A stretch of DNA of 55,304 nt from an uncultured Bacteroidales bacterium (GCA_947302205.1 CAMYVD010000011.1:1-55304); one strand, 5' to 3'. Positions 25,557 through 33,941 are shown, numbered from the stretch's first letter. Numbers and translations: made by a program. Notes: a model not told the origin generated them from the sequence alone.

Positions 25557-26579
25557 TTAATAGGGATCAGCACGATGAGATGGATTGTCCTCTTTATTAT
25601 TACAGTGGGATATTTCTTGCTGGTAGGAGGAATTTGGATATGAAGAAGGAGAAAGCAACACCATATTTCCATCTTTACCATTGCCATCTGAAAGGAATGC
25701 CTGAATCAACCAACTTATATCAGTGCCGCCATTGTGGTTTATCTCGTCTGACCATGTCCCGTTATAACAACGCCATCTAGCATTTGAGTTATTAATACCT
25801 TCTGACGCTCCTGCAGGATAGTCTCCCGCCGCATGTGTATTGGTAACTGAAATCCACAAATTCTGTGATGTGGTTAAACTAATCATGGGAGACACCTCCA
25901 ATTGAGTTATTCCAGTTGATGTAATCGAATAATTACTACTATATAAAAGTGTAGTCGGCGAACTTGTACCGCCTTTGTAAATATTAACCGTATACGTTCC
26001 TTTTTCGCCAGCACATATTTTTATTTTACTGATTTTTTTATTGGTATATGTTGTTAGCATTGACGATGGGAACATGACAGCCCATGTCAGAGTTCCACCA
26101 TTGGTTAATCCCCAACGATCTTTCCAAAGACCATCTCCATAATACATCCAAGTTCCATCTTCTTTTGTAGTAAAACTCTCCTGATTACCGTACTTTATTC
26201 CAGAACTCGTTCTTGCGTATGCTCGCACGTAGTATTCTGTACCAGATTCGAGATTGTTGATTGTTGAATTATAAGAGCCGGCGCCATTATAATCATTTGT
26301 GCATGCATCACTTACAGTAGGGTAAGATGAGGTGCTGTAGCAAACGCCACAATCACCAATGGTAAATCCTCCAGTATAAAAAACGTTACCTCCACATCTT
26401 GCACTATTTGTTGTAATGTCTGTGACAGATTTCGTGGTAACCGTTATTTCACCATCAGGCTTTTTCTTGCAGGATGTCAATAATACTACAGTAAAAAACA
26501 ACATTATACAAGAAAAGGCAATCGTTTTCCTATTTGCTTTTTTGAAGAATTCTCTTCTGTTTTTAAGTTCGTTTTGCAT
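25557..26579 (-). CDS. Fn3 lipoprotein carrying a CXXX-type twin-arginine leader
   Basis: 340 residues. Starts with NRREFFKKANRKT (residues 7-19), nearly the same as the leaders of the CXXX precursors, then a hydrophobic stretch and lipobox LLTSC (C37). It has no Cys array. Residues about 45-140 form one fibronectin type III-like domain (TNSARCGGNV, YYVRAYARTSSGIKYG). The rest is a beta-rich domain (YGDGLWKDRWG to DISWLIQAFLSDG) shared with the 601-residue protein at 29502. The last roughly 35 residues have no counterpart there and look like run-on sequence, so a small frameshift near 25690 is possible. Likely Tat-exported surface lipoprotein; function unknown. Confidence 0.72.
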   Translation of the reverse strand: MQNELKNRREFFKKANRKTIAFSCIMLFFTVVLLTSCKKKPDGEITVTTKSVTDITTNSARCGGNVFYTGGFTIGDCGVCYSTSSYPTVSDACTNDYNGAGSYNSTINNLESGTEYYVRAYARTSSGIKYGNQESFTTKEDGTWMYYGDGLWKDRWGLTNGGTLTWAVMFPSSMLTTYTNKKISKIKICAGEKGTYTVNIYKGGTSSPTTLLYSSNYSITSTGITQLEVSPMISLTTSQNLWISVTNTHAAGDYPAGASEGINNSNARWRCYNGTWSDEINHNGGTDISWLIQAFLSDGNGKDGNMVLLSPSSYPNSSYQQEISHCNNKEDNPSHRADPY

Positions 26580-26582
26580 ATT

Positions 26583-27080
26583 TTAATGCTTCATTATCGG
26601 TTCATTTGTTTTTCCACAATCTTCAAATGGGCAGAGTTTCAGGCAGATCGTGTAAGGAGCTATATATTCTTTGCCATCAGACCCGTACCAACCTTTGAAT
26701 ATGTGATTGACTTCGCTTTTGTCAACAGATACTAAATAGTAAGAATAATGCGTTCCACCTACAGGATTAATTATTTCATCATCGTAGTTGTTCGCCTTTT
26801 CATTCCAAGATGAATATAACAAACAGCCATTCACTTTCTTCTTATACCTATACAATTGTTTAAGTGGTTTGCCATCGTACACAGATTTTCTATAGCCACC
26901 GTCTTTTTCTGAGGGATATAACCAATCTCCATAGAAAGTAAGATACTCATAACTGTCCACCGTCTGCGGGATGTCGTTTTTATCATAGTGTTTATAACGA
27001 TGATAACAATATGTAGTCTGCGCCTTCAGTCCAGCAACACAAAGCAGGAGAAAGCAGATCAATGAAAGTTTTTTGGCCAT
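26583..27080 (-). CDS. Small secreted protein, paralogue A
   Basis: 165 residues with a Sec signal peptide (MAKKLSLICFLLLCVAGLKA). Mature start TTYCYHRYKHYDKND. The C-terminus is CLKLCPFEDC then EPIMKH. About 40 percent alike by eye to its neighbour at 27101, with shared Y-C-Y-H, SEKDG, GKP and C-x3-C-P-x3-C near the end. No known domain recognised. It sits between CXXX precursor genes in the same direction; only three bases separate its stop from the next start codon. Confidence 0.6.
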   Translation of the reverse strand: MAKKLSLICFLLLCVAGLKAQTTYCYHRYKHYDKNDIPQTVDSYEYLTFYGDWLYPSEKDGGYRKSVYDGKPLKQLYRYKKKVNGCLLYSSWNEKANNYDDEIINPVGGTHYSYYLVSVDKSEVNHIFKGWYGSDGKEYIAPYTICLKLCPFEDCGKTNEPIMKH

Positions 27081-27100
27081 ATTATTTCATTTATTAGGTC

Positions 27101-27559
27101 TTAGTGTTTCATTGCGGGAACATGCGGCTTTTCACAATCCCCATCAGGACACTTTTCGTAACATAGTGTATGCTGTTCAACCAATTCACTGCCTTTAAAG
27201 TGATAATTGATTAAGGTTTTGTCTTTTGATACGAGCAAGTAGTTGGCGTCGTGATAGTAATACTCTTTGTTCCAACCACGAAGCCACAAATGATATACTG
27301 CCGCATCATCACTATATCCATAGAATTTGTATAACACATCTATTGGCTTCCCCTTGTAGTCCTTTGGGTAACTTCCATCTTTTTCAGAGAAGTATATTAA
27401 ATCTCCCTTAAATGTTATATACACATACTTGTCTTGTGGTTCAGGAACATCAAACTTATCATACTTTTTATAGCAATGATAACAGTATGTTTGTGCTTTT
27501 AATCCTGCCATACAAAGCAGAAACACGCAAAACAATGTAAGTTTTTTGGCCATAGTCAT
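27101..27559 (-). CDS. Small secreted protein, paralogue B
   Basis: 152 residues, Sec signal peptide (KKLTLFCVFLLCMAGLKAQ), mature start TYCYHCYKKYDKFD, C-terminus CYEKCPDGDC then PAMKH. A tandem duplicate relative of the 26583 gene, 20 bases apart. Translation could start at residue 3 (MAKKL), which aligns exactly with the start of paralogue A. Function unknown; placement inside the CXXX block suggests an accessory or target role, by inference only. Confidence 0.6.
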   Translation of the reverse strand: MTMAKKLTLFCVFLLCMAGLKAQTYCYHCYKKYDKFDVPEPQDKYVYITFKGDLIYFSEKDGSYPKDYKGKPIDVLYKFYGYSDDAAVYHLWLRGWNKEYYYHDANYLLVSKDKTLINYHFKGSELVEQHTLCYEKCPDGDCEKPHVPAMKH

Positions 27560-27585
27560 TTGAGTTTATTTGGTTTGTAATCTAA

Positions 27586-27951
27586 TCAGTATGAACCACC
27601 ACTACACGATCCACTGCAACTATGATAACACCCTTCACAACCGCCACTACATGTGCCATAGCAAGTATGGTAACACCCCTCGCAACCACCGCTACAAGAA
27701 CCGACACAACTATGATAACAGCCCTCACAACCACCACTGCATGTGCCGTAACAGCTATGGTAACAGCCGTCACATCCGCCACTACAAGAATTTGTGCACG
27801 AATAGTTGCATCCAGTAGTTTCTTTTTCCACTGCCTTTGCAATCACCGGATTGCTAATCAGAGCCACGGCACCGAGAATCGGGAGGGCTTTTCTTGCGGC
27901 TTCCTTGAAGAATTCTCTTCTGTTTTGGGTTTCTTTCTTGTTGTTTCCCAT
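27586..27951 (-). CDS. CXXX-repeat precursor 3, short and very regular
   Basis: 121 residues. Tat leader NRREFFKEAARKALPILGAVA (residues 10-30 region) with a signal peptidase I-like AKA site at 38-40 and no lipobox. The core holds 19 Cys in a 15-residue unit repeated about four times, of the type C-x3-C-SGG-C-EG-C-YHS, so CxxxC steps are broken once per unit by a CxxC. His follows each Tyr in the YHS/YHT blocks. It is the most regular of the four precursors. It lies 26 bases upstream of the secreted paralogue pair. Identity as a modified peptide precursor rests on leader, Cys pattern and neighbours. Confidence 0.85.
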   Translation of the reverse strand: MGNNKKETQNRREFFKEAARKALPILGAVALISNPVIAKAVEKETTGCNYSCTNSCSGGCDGCYHSCYGTCSGGCEGCYHSCVGSCSGGCEGCYHTCYGTCSGGCEGCYHSCSGSCSGGSY

Positions 27952-28122
27952 ATTTGTTTTGCCAGGTTTTATTCCATTTGGCTCGTCGGAATTGGTTGTC
28001 GTTTGGTCATTCTATAAAGTGTGACAAATTTACATATCCCATTCCTTAAATCTAAATATTGAATGTCAACAAGATTTACGTTTTAGTATAATTCTTTTAC
28101 TATCGAGATTCAAAATGCCATT

Positions 28123-29412
28123 TCACTTCGAAGAGGTGATGCAGCACGACATGCAACTCTCACTGCATGCTAATGTACAAGTCCTATAACAATAGTTACG
28201 ACAAGTGGTAGCACATGTACCCGAGGTGCAACTTGAGCCCGAGGACACGTATGAGCAAGTACCTCCGCAGGAATAATGGCACGAGCCACCACAAAGTGTA
28301 TTGCAACCATTCACACAAGACCCAGTACAATCCATTCTGCAACCCGTTGAACAGTTGGAACTGCACTGTTGCGTACAACCGTTACTACAACCAATTTGAC
28401 AACTTGAGCAATTGTTTGTGGCTGTATTGGTGCAATTACCATTGCAGTTGGTCGGACTGCCTCCTGAACCCGTAGTTACGGCACGGACATATCCTATTTT
28501 ATACTCATATTGTACACTATTTAAGGTAGTATAAGTCGTAAAACTTATTGGCGGGTTCCCATTATACTTCCTGAGATGTCCAATTATTGGAGTGAATGTT
28601 AATTGGTATGAATAAAACGTACCTGATAGGAGTTTGATTTCATGTTCAGTTTTGTGGAGAGGAATGAATATGCTGTTTCCGTTGATCTTACTGGTAAGCT
28701 TAACTCCCAAAACACTATTCAATTCAAGTAACTCACGATCACAATTTTCATTTAGCTCTTCTAATTCAGTTTCAGACGGGCTGCGCCAACTATTACCCCA
28801 GTATTTTGTCGCGTAATCAAGGGCAGAATTACCAGCCATTTCAACTTTCATCCCACTTCCAGACCAATACCCATTCGATACCAAATAATTTGTTAATTCC
28901 ATTTCGTTAGGGCAAAGGTAATTAACCGGGTTGATATCAGATCTTCCGCTAATCTGAGGCTGAGTCGCACCGACATTGTGTCTCGCCCATTTCACACTCA
29001 ATCCCAAATCCACATAATCATATCCATCAATTGAGCCAGAGGCCTCAGAAATGGTTTCATTTGAAGAATTGTTTGCGCTATTGGTACAAGCTTCGCCACA
29101 TGAGCGACTGCAAGCTTCAGCGCAACTACTTCCACAACCACTACTACAGGAATCACCGCAAGATGTGCATCCAGAATTTACATTGGAATCATTGCAATTA
29201 CCCGAACACGTGCCTTCGCAATCCAAGTAGCAACTGTTTGAACAAGAATAACCACACCCCGACGGCTCGGATTCTTTACCGCATGAGGTAAATAAAACCG
29301 TTGAAGATATAAATGGCAAGCCTAATATTGGCAATGCTTTCTTTGCCGCTTCCTTGAAAAATTCTCTTCTACTTTGGGTTCCTTTATTTTTGTTATCTTT
29401 ATTTTCCTTCAT
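28123..29412 (-). CDS. CXXX-repeat precursor 2 with an inserted FISUMP-like domain
   Basis: 429 residues from the ATG at 29412; an ATG at 29457 would add 15 unlikely residues before the leader. Tat leader SRREFFKEAAKKALPILG (14-31) and lipobox FTSC (C44). First Cys array about 52-110 (CxxxC steps). Residues about 128-315 form a folded domain that starts YDYVDLGLSVKWARHNVG, the opening usual in FISUMP-like lectin proteins, and runs to YKIGYVRAV. A second Cys array, about 323 to the end, again has CxxxC steps and closes with SCMSCC. Precursor and folded surface domain are thus in one polypeptide. This is the only precursor here with that plan. Confidence 0.8.
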   Translation of the reverse strand: MKENKDNKNKGTQSRREFFKEAAKKALPILGLPFISSTVLFTSCGKESEPSGCGYSCSNSCYLDCEGTCSGNCNDSNVNSGCTSCGDSCSSGCGSSCAEACSRSCGEACTNSANNSSNETISEASGSIDGYDYVDLGLSVKWARHNVGATQPQISGRSDINPVNYLCPNEMELTNYLVSNGYWSGSGMKVEMAGNSALDYATKYWGNSWRSPSETELEELNENCDRELLELNSVLGVKLTSKINGNSIFIPLHKTEHEIKLLSGTFYSYQLTFTPIIGHLRKYNGNPPISFTTYTTLNSVQYEYKIGYVRAVTTGSGGSPTNCNGNCTNTATNNCSSCQIGCSNGCTQQCSSNCSTGCRMDCTGSCVNGCNTLCGGSCHYSCGGTCSYVSSGSSCTSGTCATTCRNYCYRTCTLACSESCMSCCITSSK

Positions 29413-29501
29413 TATGCTATAATAATATCTGAATCCAGCCAAGAAACAGCATAACAAGCCGTTAGAAACAACGTTATCGTCACAGACAGTTACGGCAATA
29501 C

Positions 29502-31307
29502 TTATAATTCAAACGCATCGGAACCACTTGAATTGGAAAGGTAAACGCGTATCATCCAACTCAAATCGTCAACAGTACTAAACTGTGATATATCAATCCA
29601 CGAATCTCCAGAATAGAACCAACGAGCATTACGATTATTAACCCCATTTGAACATGCCGCTGGATAGTCCGATGATCCACATAAAAAGGCGAGGGTTACC
29701 CACAATTCTTTTGAACTATTTAACGCCACTCCTCCGTCGACCGTGACATTAGCCCATCCCGTACTTGTAGGCGAAAAAGATTTAGAATAAACCAATGTAC
29801 CTGGTGACAACGATCCTCCTTCATAAATCCTGAGACTATATTGTCCTGTATACGGAATATACACTTTTACATTTTTGATATTGCAACCATAGTATGGAGC
29901 CACACTTGTTACAGGAAACTTTACGCCCCACTTGGTCACAGCTCCTTCACCTGCTCTATATGACGTAACAAATACGCCATCATCATAATACAACCAGCCA
30001 TTCCCCATGGGAGTTGCTGTTGTAAAACTAACTTGATTACTGTATTTAGTTCCAACCGCATTAGTAGCGAAAGCTCTTACATAGTATTTTGTACCTGGCG
30101 TCAAATTTGACATTTGAACAGTAAATGCTCCCGTTTCTGAACCACTGGCAATAAAATAATTATCATGAGAGGTTGGTTCTGGTGAAGTGCTCCAGCATAA
30201 ACCTCGTACTATTGATGGCGCTCCCCCTGTACTACTCACAACACCTCCTCCAGTCGCGGTTGTATATTGAATGTTAGTTACTTCAGTCGCAGAAACCTCA
30301 GGTTTTGACCATGTTGTAAAGACTCTCTCGCCTTCACTATAGGATGTCCCTACGGAATTAAGAGCATACGCACGAACATGGTAGGTAGTACCTGGATCCA
30401 AATCAGTCAATTCTGCCGAATAACTCCCCGTACCACTTCCGCATTTAACGTGGAAATGGTAAACCATTGGATTAGCAGAAGTGCTCCAGCAAAGTCCATA
30501 TTCCGTCACCTCAGCATTGCCATCATTGGTAACTTCAGCACTACACCTTGCAGAATTGCCATTTATATTTGTTACTTCACCAAGAATGACTGTAGCAAAG
30601 TTTGCTGGAGATCCTCCTCCAGAGATTGTTGTAAAATATTTTTCATTTCCATAAAAGGTAATATCATCACTCATGGTCGCATACGCTCTTACACAATAAT
30701 GAGTATTCTCTTTGAGATTAATCAGATGGCTAATAAAGGGCTCATTACCCTGTCCATCCACAGTATGATTATCGTTAATACCAGGGGTATTCGTACTATT
30801 CCAACATACCCCTTTACATTTTACCACAGCATCACCCTCTACAATTAAAGAACCACCCGTAATCGCAGATGACGAAGTAATGGTTGTCACATCACTGGTA
30901 ATTACGGTTATACCAACTTCAGGCAAAGATTCAGTGCAAAAGTCATATTCTTCGCCATACATAATGCCGGAACTCGTTGTAGCATAGGCTCTCACATAAT
31001 ATTTTGTATTGGGTTCCAAGTTTTTTAACGAAGAAACGAACTCTCCTTGTCCTTGAATATCTGTAGTAAAAAAATCATTTACAGTAGGGCTTGGCGATTT
31101 CCCCCAACAAGAGCCACATGCTCCAACGGTAAAATTCCCAGTATAAGATACCTTACCACCACATTTTGCGCTATTGGTTGTAATATCTGAAACTTCTTTT
31201 GTAATCACAGATAAGCTACTTATTTCATTTTCACTATTACACATTGTGAAAAAGAGTAATAAAAAAACAATGCCAACCAATGATTTAAAACTTGACTCTA
31301 CTTTCAT
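29502..31307 (-). CDS. Multi-Fn3 surface lipoprotein
   Basis: 601 residues. Signal peptide with lipobox FTMC (C23), no twin arginine, so Sec-exported. Four fibronectin type III-like repeats of about 95 residues (each with a GGxV start, a GLCWSTS- or GVCW-type segment and a YYVRAYA block), then a beta-rich C-terminal domain shared with the 25557 gene. Likely anchored in the outer membrane and surface exposed. It is placed between two CXXX precursor genes, 25 bases after precursor 1. Role unknown; adhesion or presentation of the modified peptides are possibilities, by inference. Confidence 0.72.
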   Translation of the reverse strand: MKVESSFKSLVGIVFLLLFFTMCNSENEISSLSVITKEVSDITTNSAKCGGKVSYTGNFTVGACGSCWGKSPSPTVNDFFTTDIQGQGEFVSSLKNLEPNTKYYVRAYATTSSGIMYGEEYDFCTESLPEVGITVITSDVTTITSSSAITGGSLIVEGDAVVKCKGVCWNSTNTPGINDNHTVDGQGNEPFISHLINLKENTHYCVRAYATMSDDITFYGNEKYFTTISGGGSPANFATVILGEVTNINGNSARCSAEVTNDGNAEVTEYGLCWSTSANPMVYHFHVKCGSGTGSYSAELTDLDPGTTYHVRAYALNSVGTSYSEGERVFTTWSKPEVSATEVTNIQYTTATGGGVVSSTGGAPSIVRGLCWSTSPEPTSHDNYFIASGSETGAFTVQMSNLTPGTKYYVRAFATNAVGTKYSNQVSFTTATPMGNGWLYYDDGVFVTSYRAGEGAVTKWGVKFPVTSVAPYYGCNIKNVKVYIPYTGQYSLRIYEGGSLSPGTLVYSKSFSPTSTGWANVTVDGGVALNSSKELWVTLAFLCGSSDYPAACSNGVNNRNARWFYSGDSWIDISQFSTVDDLSWMIRVYLSNSSGSDAFEL

Positions 31308-31332
31308 AATCGCTAAATATTAATTGATTTTA

Positions 31333-32253
31333 TTAAAAAGCACGCTTAGAACATAAATGATAACAACCTCCGACGCATCTTCCATAACAAGTATAGTCAC
31401 AGGCGCCACAACTATCGGAACAACTACCAGTACAAGTATAGCCACATGTGCTGGTACACACATTCGTGCAAGGACCATAACAACTTCCAGAACAGTTAGT
31501 TGAACACCCACCTTCACAGCTACCGTCACACCCGCTAGAACATCCGCCCTTACACGTTGTATTACACCCCGTAGAACATCCTCCAGTACAATTGCTACCA
31601 CAACCTCCCACGCAATTACCAGTGCATCCACCTACACAACTACCAGTACACGTGGTCTGACATGCTCCTGAACAACCATCTCCACAGCCACTGCTACATG
31701 TCGTAGTACAATTGTTAGCACATGATGTGCCACATGAACCACTGCATTCATTAGAGCAGCTATTTCCACAACTATTACTGCAACTATCGCCACAAGTACC
31801 GATACAAGCGCCTGTACAATCATTACTACAGGTATTCCCACAGGATCCACTACACACATTATCACATGCGCTTCCGCACTCACTACTGCAATTATCGCTG
31901 CACGAATTAACACATGTATTCGTACAATCATTACAAGAACCAACTGAAGAGCCTTTACAAGTATCCAAACATCCTTCCGAACAGGAGCTAGTGCAACCGT
32001 TATCACACGAACCGGAACAAGCAGACGAACACTCTGAACATGTATTGGATTCCGATGAACCAGTACAAGAGTTCCAACATCCTGAAGCACATTGAGCCGA
32101 GCAATCAGAACACGCCGTTTCCTTTTTACACGATACAAGCGTGGGGAGAGTTCCCCCTAATACCATAAAACCTATTAGGGGTAGTACTGATTTTGATGCT
32201 TGCTTAAAAAAGCCTCTTCTGCTGTAAAGATCACCACTATTCAAATTTTTCAT
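31333..32253 (-). CDS. CXXX-repeat precursor 1, longest Cys array
   Basis: 306 residues. Tat leader SRRGFFKQASKSVLPLIG (11-28), lipobox LVSC (C42). From residue about 48 to the end it is almost entirely CxxxC steps with Ser, Gly, Thr, Asn fillers (for example CSDNCSSECGSACDNVC), more than 60 Cys by eye. First gene of the minus-strand block, with a promoter-like box about 95 bases upstream. A cytosolic protein with so many Cys would need either modification or metal/disulfide handling before export, which fits the maturases and Tat genes downstream. Confidence 0.85.
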   Translation of the reverse strand: MKNLNSGDLYSRRGFFKQASKSVLPLIGFMVLGGTLPTLVSCKKETACSDCSAQCASGCWNSCTGSSESNTCSECSSACSGSCDNGCTSSCSEGCLDTCKGSSVGSCNDCTNTCVNSCSDNCSSECGSACDNVCSGSCGNTCSNDCTGACIGTCGDSCSNSCGNSCSNECSGSCGTSCANNCTTTCSSGCGDGCSGACQTTCTGSCVGGCTGNCVGGCGSNCTGGCSTGCNTTCKGGCSSGCDGSCEGGCSTNCSGSCYGPCTNVCTSTCGYTCTGSCSDSCGACDYTCYGRCVGGCYHLCSKRAF

Positions 32254-32346
32254 TTTTTTAATTGGCTGAACATCCTAAACATGCGCCAGATGTTTTGTTA
32301 AATAATTACATTTGATGCGCTGGATTTAGATGTGTTTATTTTTATA

Positions 32347-32354
32347 CAAAATTA
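32347..32354 (-). promoter_or_regulatory. Candidate promoter of the CXXX block
   Basis: TAATTTTG on the minus strand (TAnnTTTG). A TTTG lies 23 bases further upstream (32378-32381), slightly beyond the usual 19-21 base spacing. It leaves a 5' leader of about 90 bases before precursor 1. It is the best candidate in the 276-base gap 32254-32529, where no other gene is seen. Confidence 0.45.
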
Positions 32355-32509
32355 GTTTCATCTAAGTGATTAAGAATCAAATCATCATCCAAACAATTTA
32401 CGCTTTCGTCAATAATAATAACGAAAGTAGCAACAAATAGCACTGATTAGCAGTCTCTTATAATATTAGAATTTGTCATTTATTTAATATTTATTTTAAT
32501 AATTTAATT

Positions 32510-32517
32510 TATCTTTG
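32510..32517 (+). promoter_or_regulatory. Bacteroidota -7 box for the 32530 gene
   Basis: TATCTTTG (TAnnTTTG) 12 bases before the ATG at 32530. It overlaps an earlier in-frame ATG at 32515, which is therefore rejected as start. Confidence 0.5.
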
Positions 32518-32529
32518 CAAACTAAAAAC

Positions 32530-33045
32530 ATGAATATGAAAGATACAACAAAAGAGAATTCAATACAAATTCCAAATTACATTGAAGGAATACCAACTGA
32601 CAAACATCGCGTGAAAGATCGTTTCGAACTTATCATCTCCTATTACGAGAGCCTATGGAAAGAATTGCAAAGAGAAACCAATAGCAACTCTATCCACAAC
32701 AAATTCCTTGATTCGGAAGTGTTTATTGTGAAAAACGAGAGCGACAAGAAGACTGCCAGAGAAGCCATGCACAACTGGAAATCAACTTACGCAGTAAAAC
32801 ATCTGCGAGAAGTTGTTGAATACGCACAAGCTATAGACGGACTTCCATTATTCTCATCTGTAAAAAAAGGTGTTCAAAGGAAGAATGGCTATAAGAATAT
32901 CATCATTCTATACTATACCTTTGAAAGTATTGATAAACCATATTTGAATTTCACCGCAAAACTAACCATAGGTGTGACAGCATCTCAGAAACACATACAA
33001 TATAGCGTTAATAAAGTTGAGGTCGCCGCTAAACAAAAAATCTGA
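32530..33045 (+). CDS. Unrecognised cytosolic protein
   Basis: 171 residues, no signal peptide or membrane helix, one ATG choice two codons later possible. N-terminal half is helical (KDRFELIISYYESLWKELQR, AREAMHNWKSTYAVKHLREV). The C-terminal half is predicted beta (GYKNIIILYYTF, LNFTAKLTIGV, KHIQYSVNKVEV). I do not recognise the family; a small nuclease-like fold is conceivable but unsupported. It is AT-rich like the rest of this accessory region and converges on the XRE regulator. Confidence 0.6.
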   Translation: MNMKDTTKENSIQIPNYIEGIPTDKHRVKDRFELIISYYESLWKELQRETNSNSIHNKFLDSEVFIVKNESDKKTAREAMHNWKSTYAVKHLREVVEYAQAIDGLPLFSSVKKGVQRKNGYKNIIILYYTFESIDKPYLNFTAKLTIGVTASQKHIQYSVNKVEVAAKQKI

Positions 33046-33097
33046 CCAAGTTACACAGTACCTCCCTTTCGTTTGGACCGTCCATGGTCAGATTTTT
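33041..33097 (+). terminator. Possible terminator after the 32530 gene
   Basis: TCTGACCA at the stop codon pairs with TGGTCAGA at 33085-33092, followed by TTTTT. The loop is long (36 bases), so strength is uncertain. Confidence 0.45.
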
Positions 33098-33140
33098 CTC
33101 TGCAAAAATAGTGTTTTTTTTCTTTACCGCAACAATTTCA

Positions 33141-33479
33141 TCAATTATTTTCCGATAGTTCCATCAACAAAGCGTTAATTCGATTCGCTTTCTCGGTCTT
33201 TAGCTCTTCAAGATTAATGTTGAATTTTAGGGTGGTGGGTAAAAAATTAGACCTTAACCCATATCGTTGCTGCACATCATCAAAGAAATTGTGATTCAAA
33301 GCATCGGAAATTTTCACTAGTTGCTCCACACCAATATCGTAACGCTCAAAAATGGAATACACATTAGGGCGTGCACAATGAATCCGGCGAGCGAATTCCG
33401 CTACTGTCATACCGCTTTCGTCGAAAACGGATTTGATAAGGTTCCCGATATGAAGTCGCTCCTGAGCGGGCATAACCAA
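33141..33479 (-). CDS. XRE-type helix-turn-helix protein
   Basis: 112 residues (or 110 if it starts at the ATG at 33473). Residues about 10-70 form an HTH of the XRE/Cro type: IGNLIKSVFDESGMTVAEF then ARRIHCARPNVYSIF and a last helix VEQLVKISDALNHNFF. The C-terminal 40 residues are charged and helical. Likely a DNA-binding regulator; its target is unknown. It could control the neighbouring genes, though distance and orientation give no direct evidence for regulation of the CXXX block. Confidence 0.7.
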   Translation of the reverse strand: MVMPAQERLHIGNLIKSVFDESGMTVAEFARRIHCARPNVYSIFERYDIGVEQLVKISDALNHNFFDDVQQRYGLRSNFLPTTLKFNINLEELKTEKANRINALLMELSENN

Positions 33480-33824
33480 ACTTTTTCCGTCAAATACCCA
33501 AACACGGAGTGTAACATTTCAACTTTTTTGCTACATATAAAAAGAAAGCGGGGTATCTTCTGCTGCTTATTGTTGCTTTAGGTCCTAGGAAAACCTCTTT
33601 CATAAAATGCAGCCAGGTACCCACGCTTGGTACGTGGGCATCTGCCTCTGCATTGTTTTTGATGAAAGTTGTTGAATTTCCTAGGTTCAAAGCAACCAAA
33701 AACAAGCTGGCAAACGCCTTCTTTCAATATGTCACGTCATACCAAACCAGTAATAGCTTGGACTAGACGGCACAAAAATAAACAATTTTTGATAATAAAC
33801 TAAAAAACTCAAAAGATAACCATC
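33480..33824. other. 345-base gap without a gene
   Basis: No supported coding sequence. It contains the terminal-inverted-repeat element at 33572-33696 and otherwise AT-rich sequence. A 71-codon minus-strand frame across the element has no sign of coding. Confidence 0.6.
33572..33696. repeat. Terminal-inverted-repeat element (MITE- or REP-like)
   Basis: The left end GTTGCTTT, four bases, CCTAGGAAA matches, inverted, the right end TTTCCTAGG, three bases, AAAGCAAC. The interior carries a hairpin CCCACG/CGTGGG (33620-33638). 125 bases long, no coding capacity, no clear target-site duplication. It could be a non-autonomous mobile element or a structured RNA. Confidence 0.6.
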
Positions 33825-33941
33825 ATGAAAGAATACGAGCAGAATGAAAAGCCGAAGAGCGAAGCCGAAGAGCCTGAAGTGGATTATTTGGCAAGCCCAA
33901 TTATTGATGAGGATGATTTTGATACTGATAATGAGGCTTAG
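33825..33941 (+). CDS. Very small acidic protein
   Basis: 38 residues, beginning MKEYEQNEKPKSEAEEPEVD and ending in an Asp/Glu-rich tail (DEDDFDTDNEA). No homology recognised. It could be the remains or the antitoxin-like half of a small two-gene cassette with the frames at 33969-34225. Weak coding evidence. Confidence 0.35.
   Translation: MKEYEQNEKPKSEAEEPEVDYLASPIIDEDDFDTDNEA

Noticed and set aside
24984..25643. Plus-strand repeat protein opposite CXXX precursor 4
   Set aside because: Periodic Glu/Pro/Val pattern is just the complement of the Cys-repeat codons. Leader, direction and neighbours support the minus strand.
29413..29457. Upstream start for CXXX precursor 2
   Set aside because: Would place 15 hydrophobic/aromatic residues before the Tat leader, unlike the other three precursors.
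33490..33705. 71-codon minus-strand frame
   Set aside because: It runs across the inverted-repeat element and has no protein-like features.
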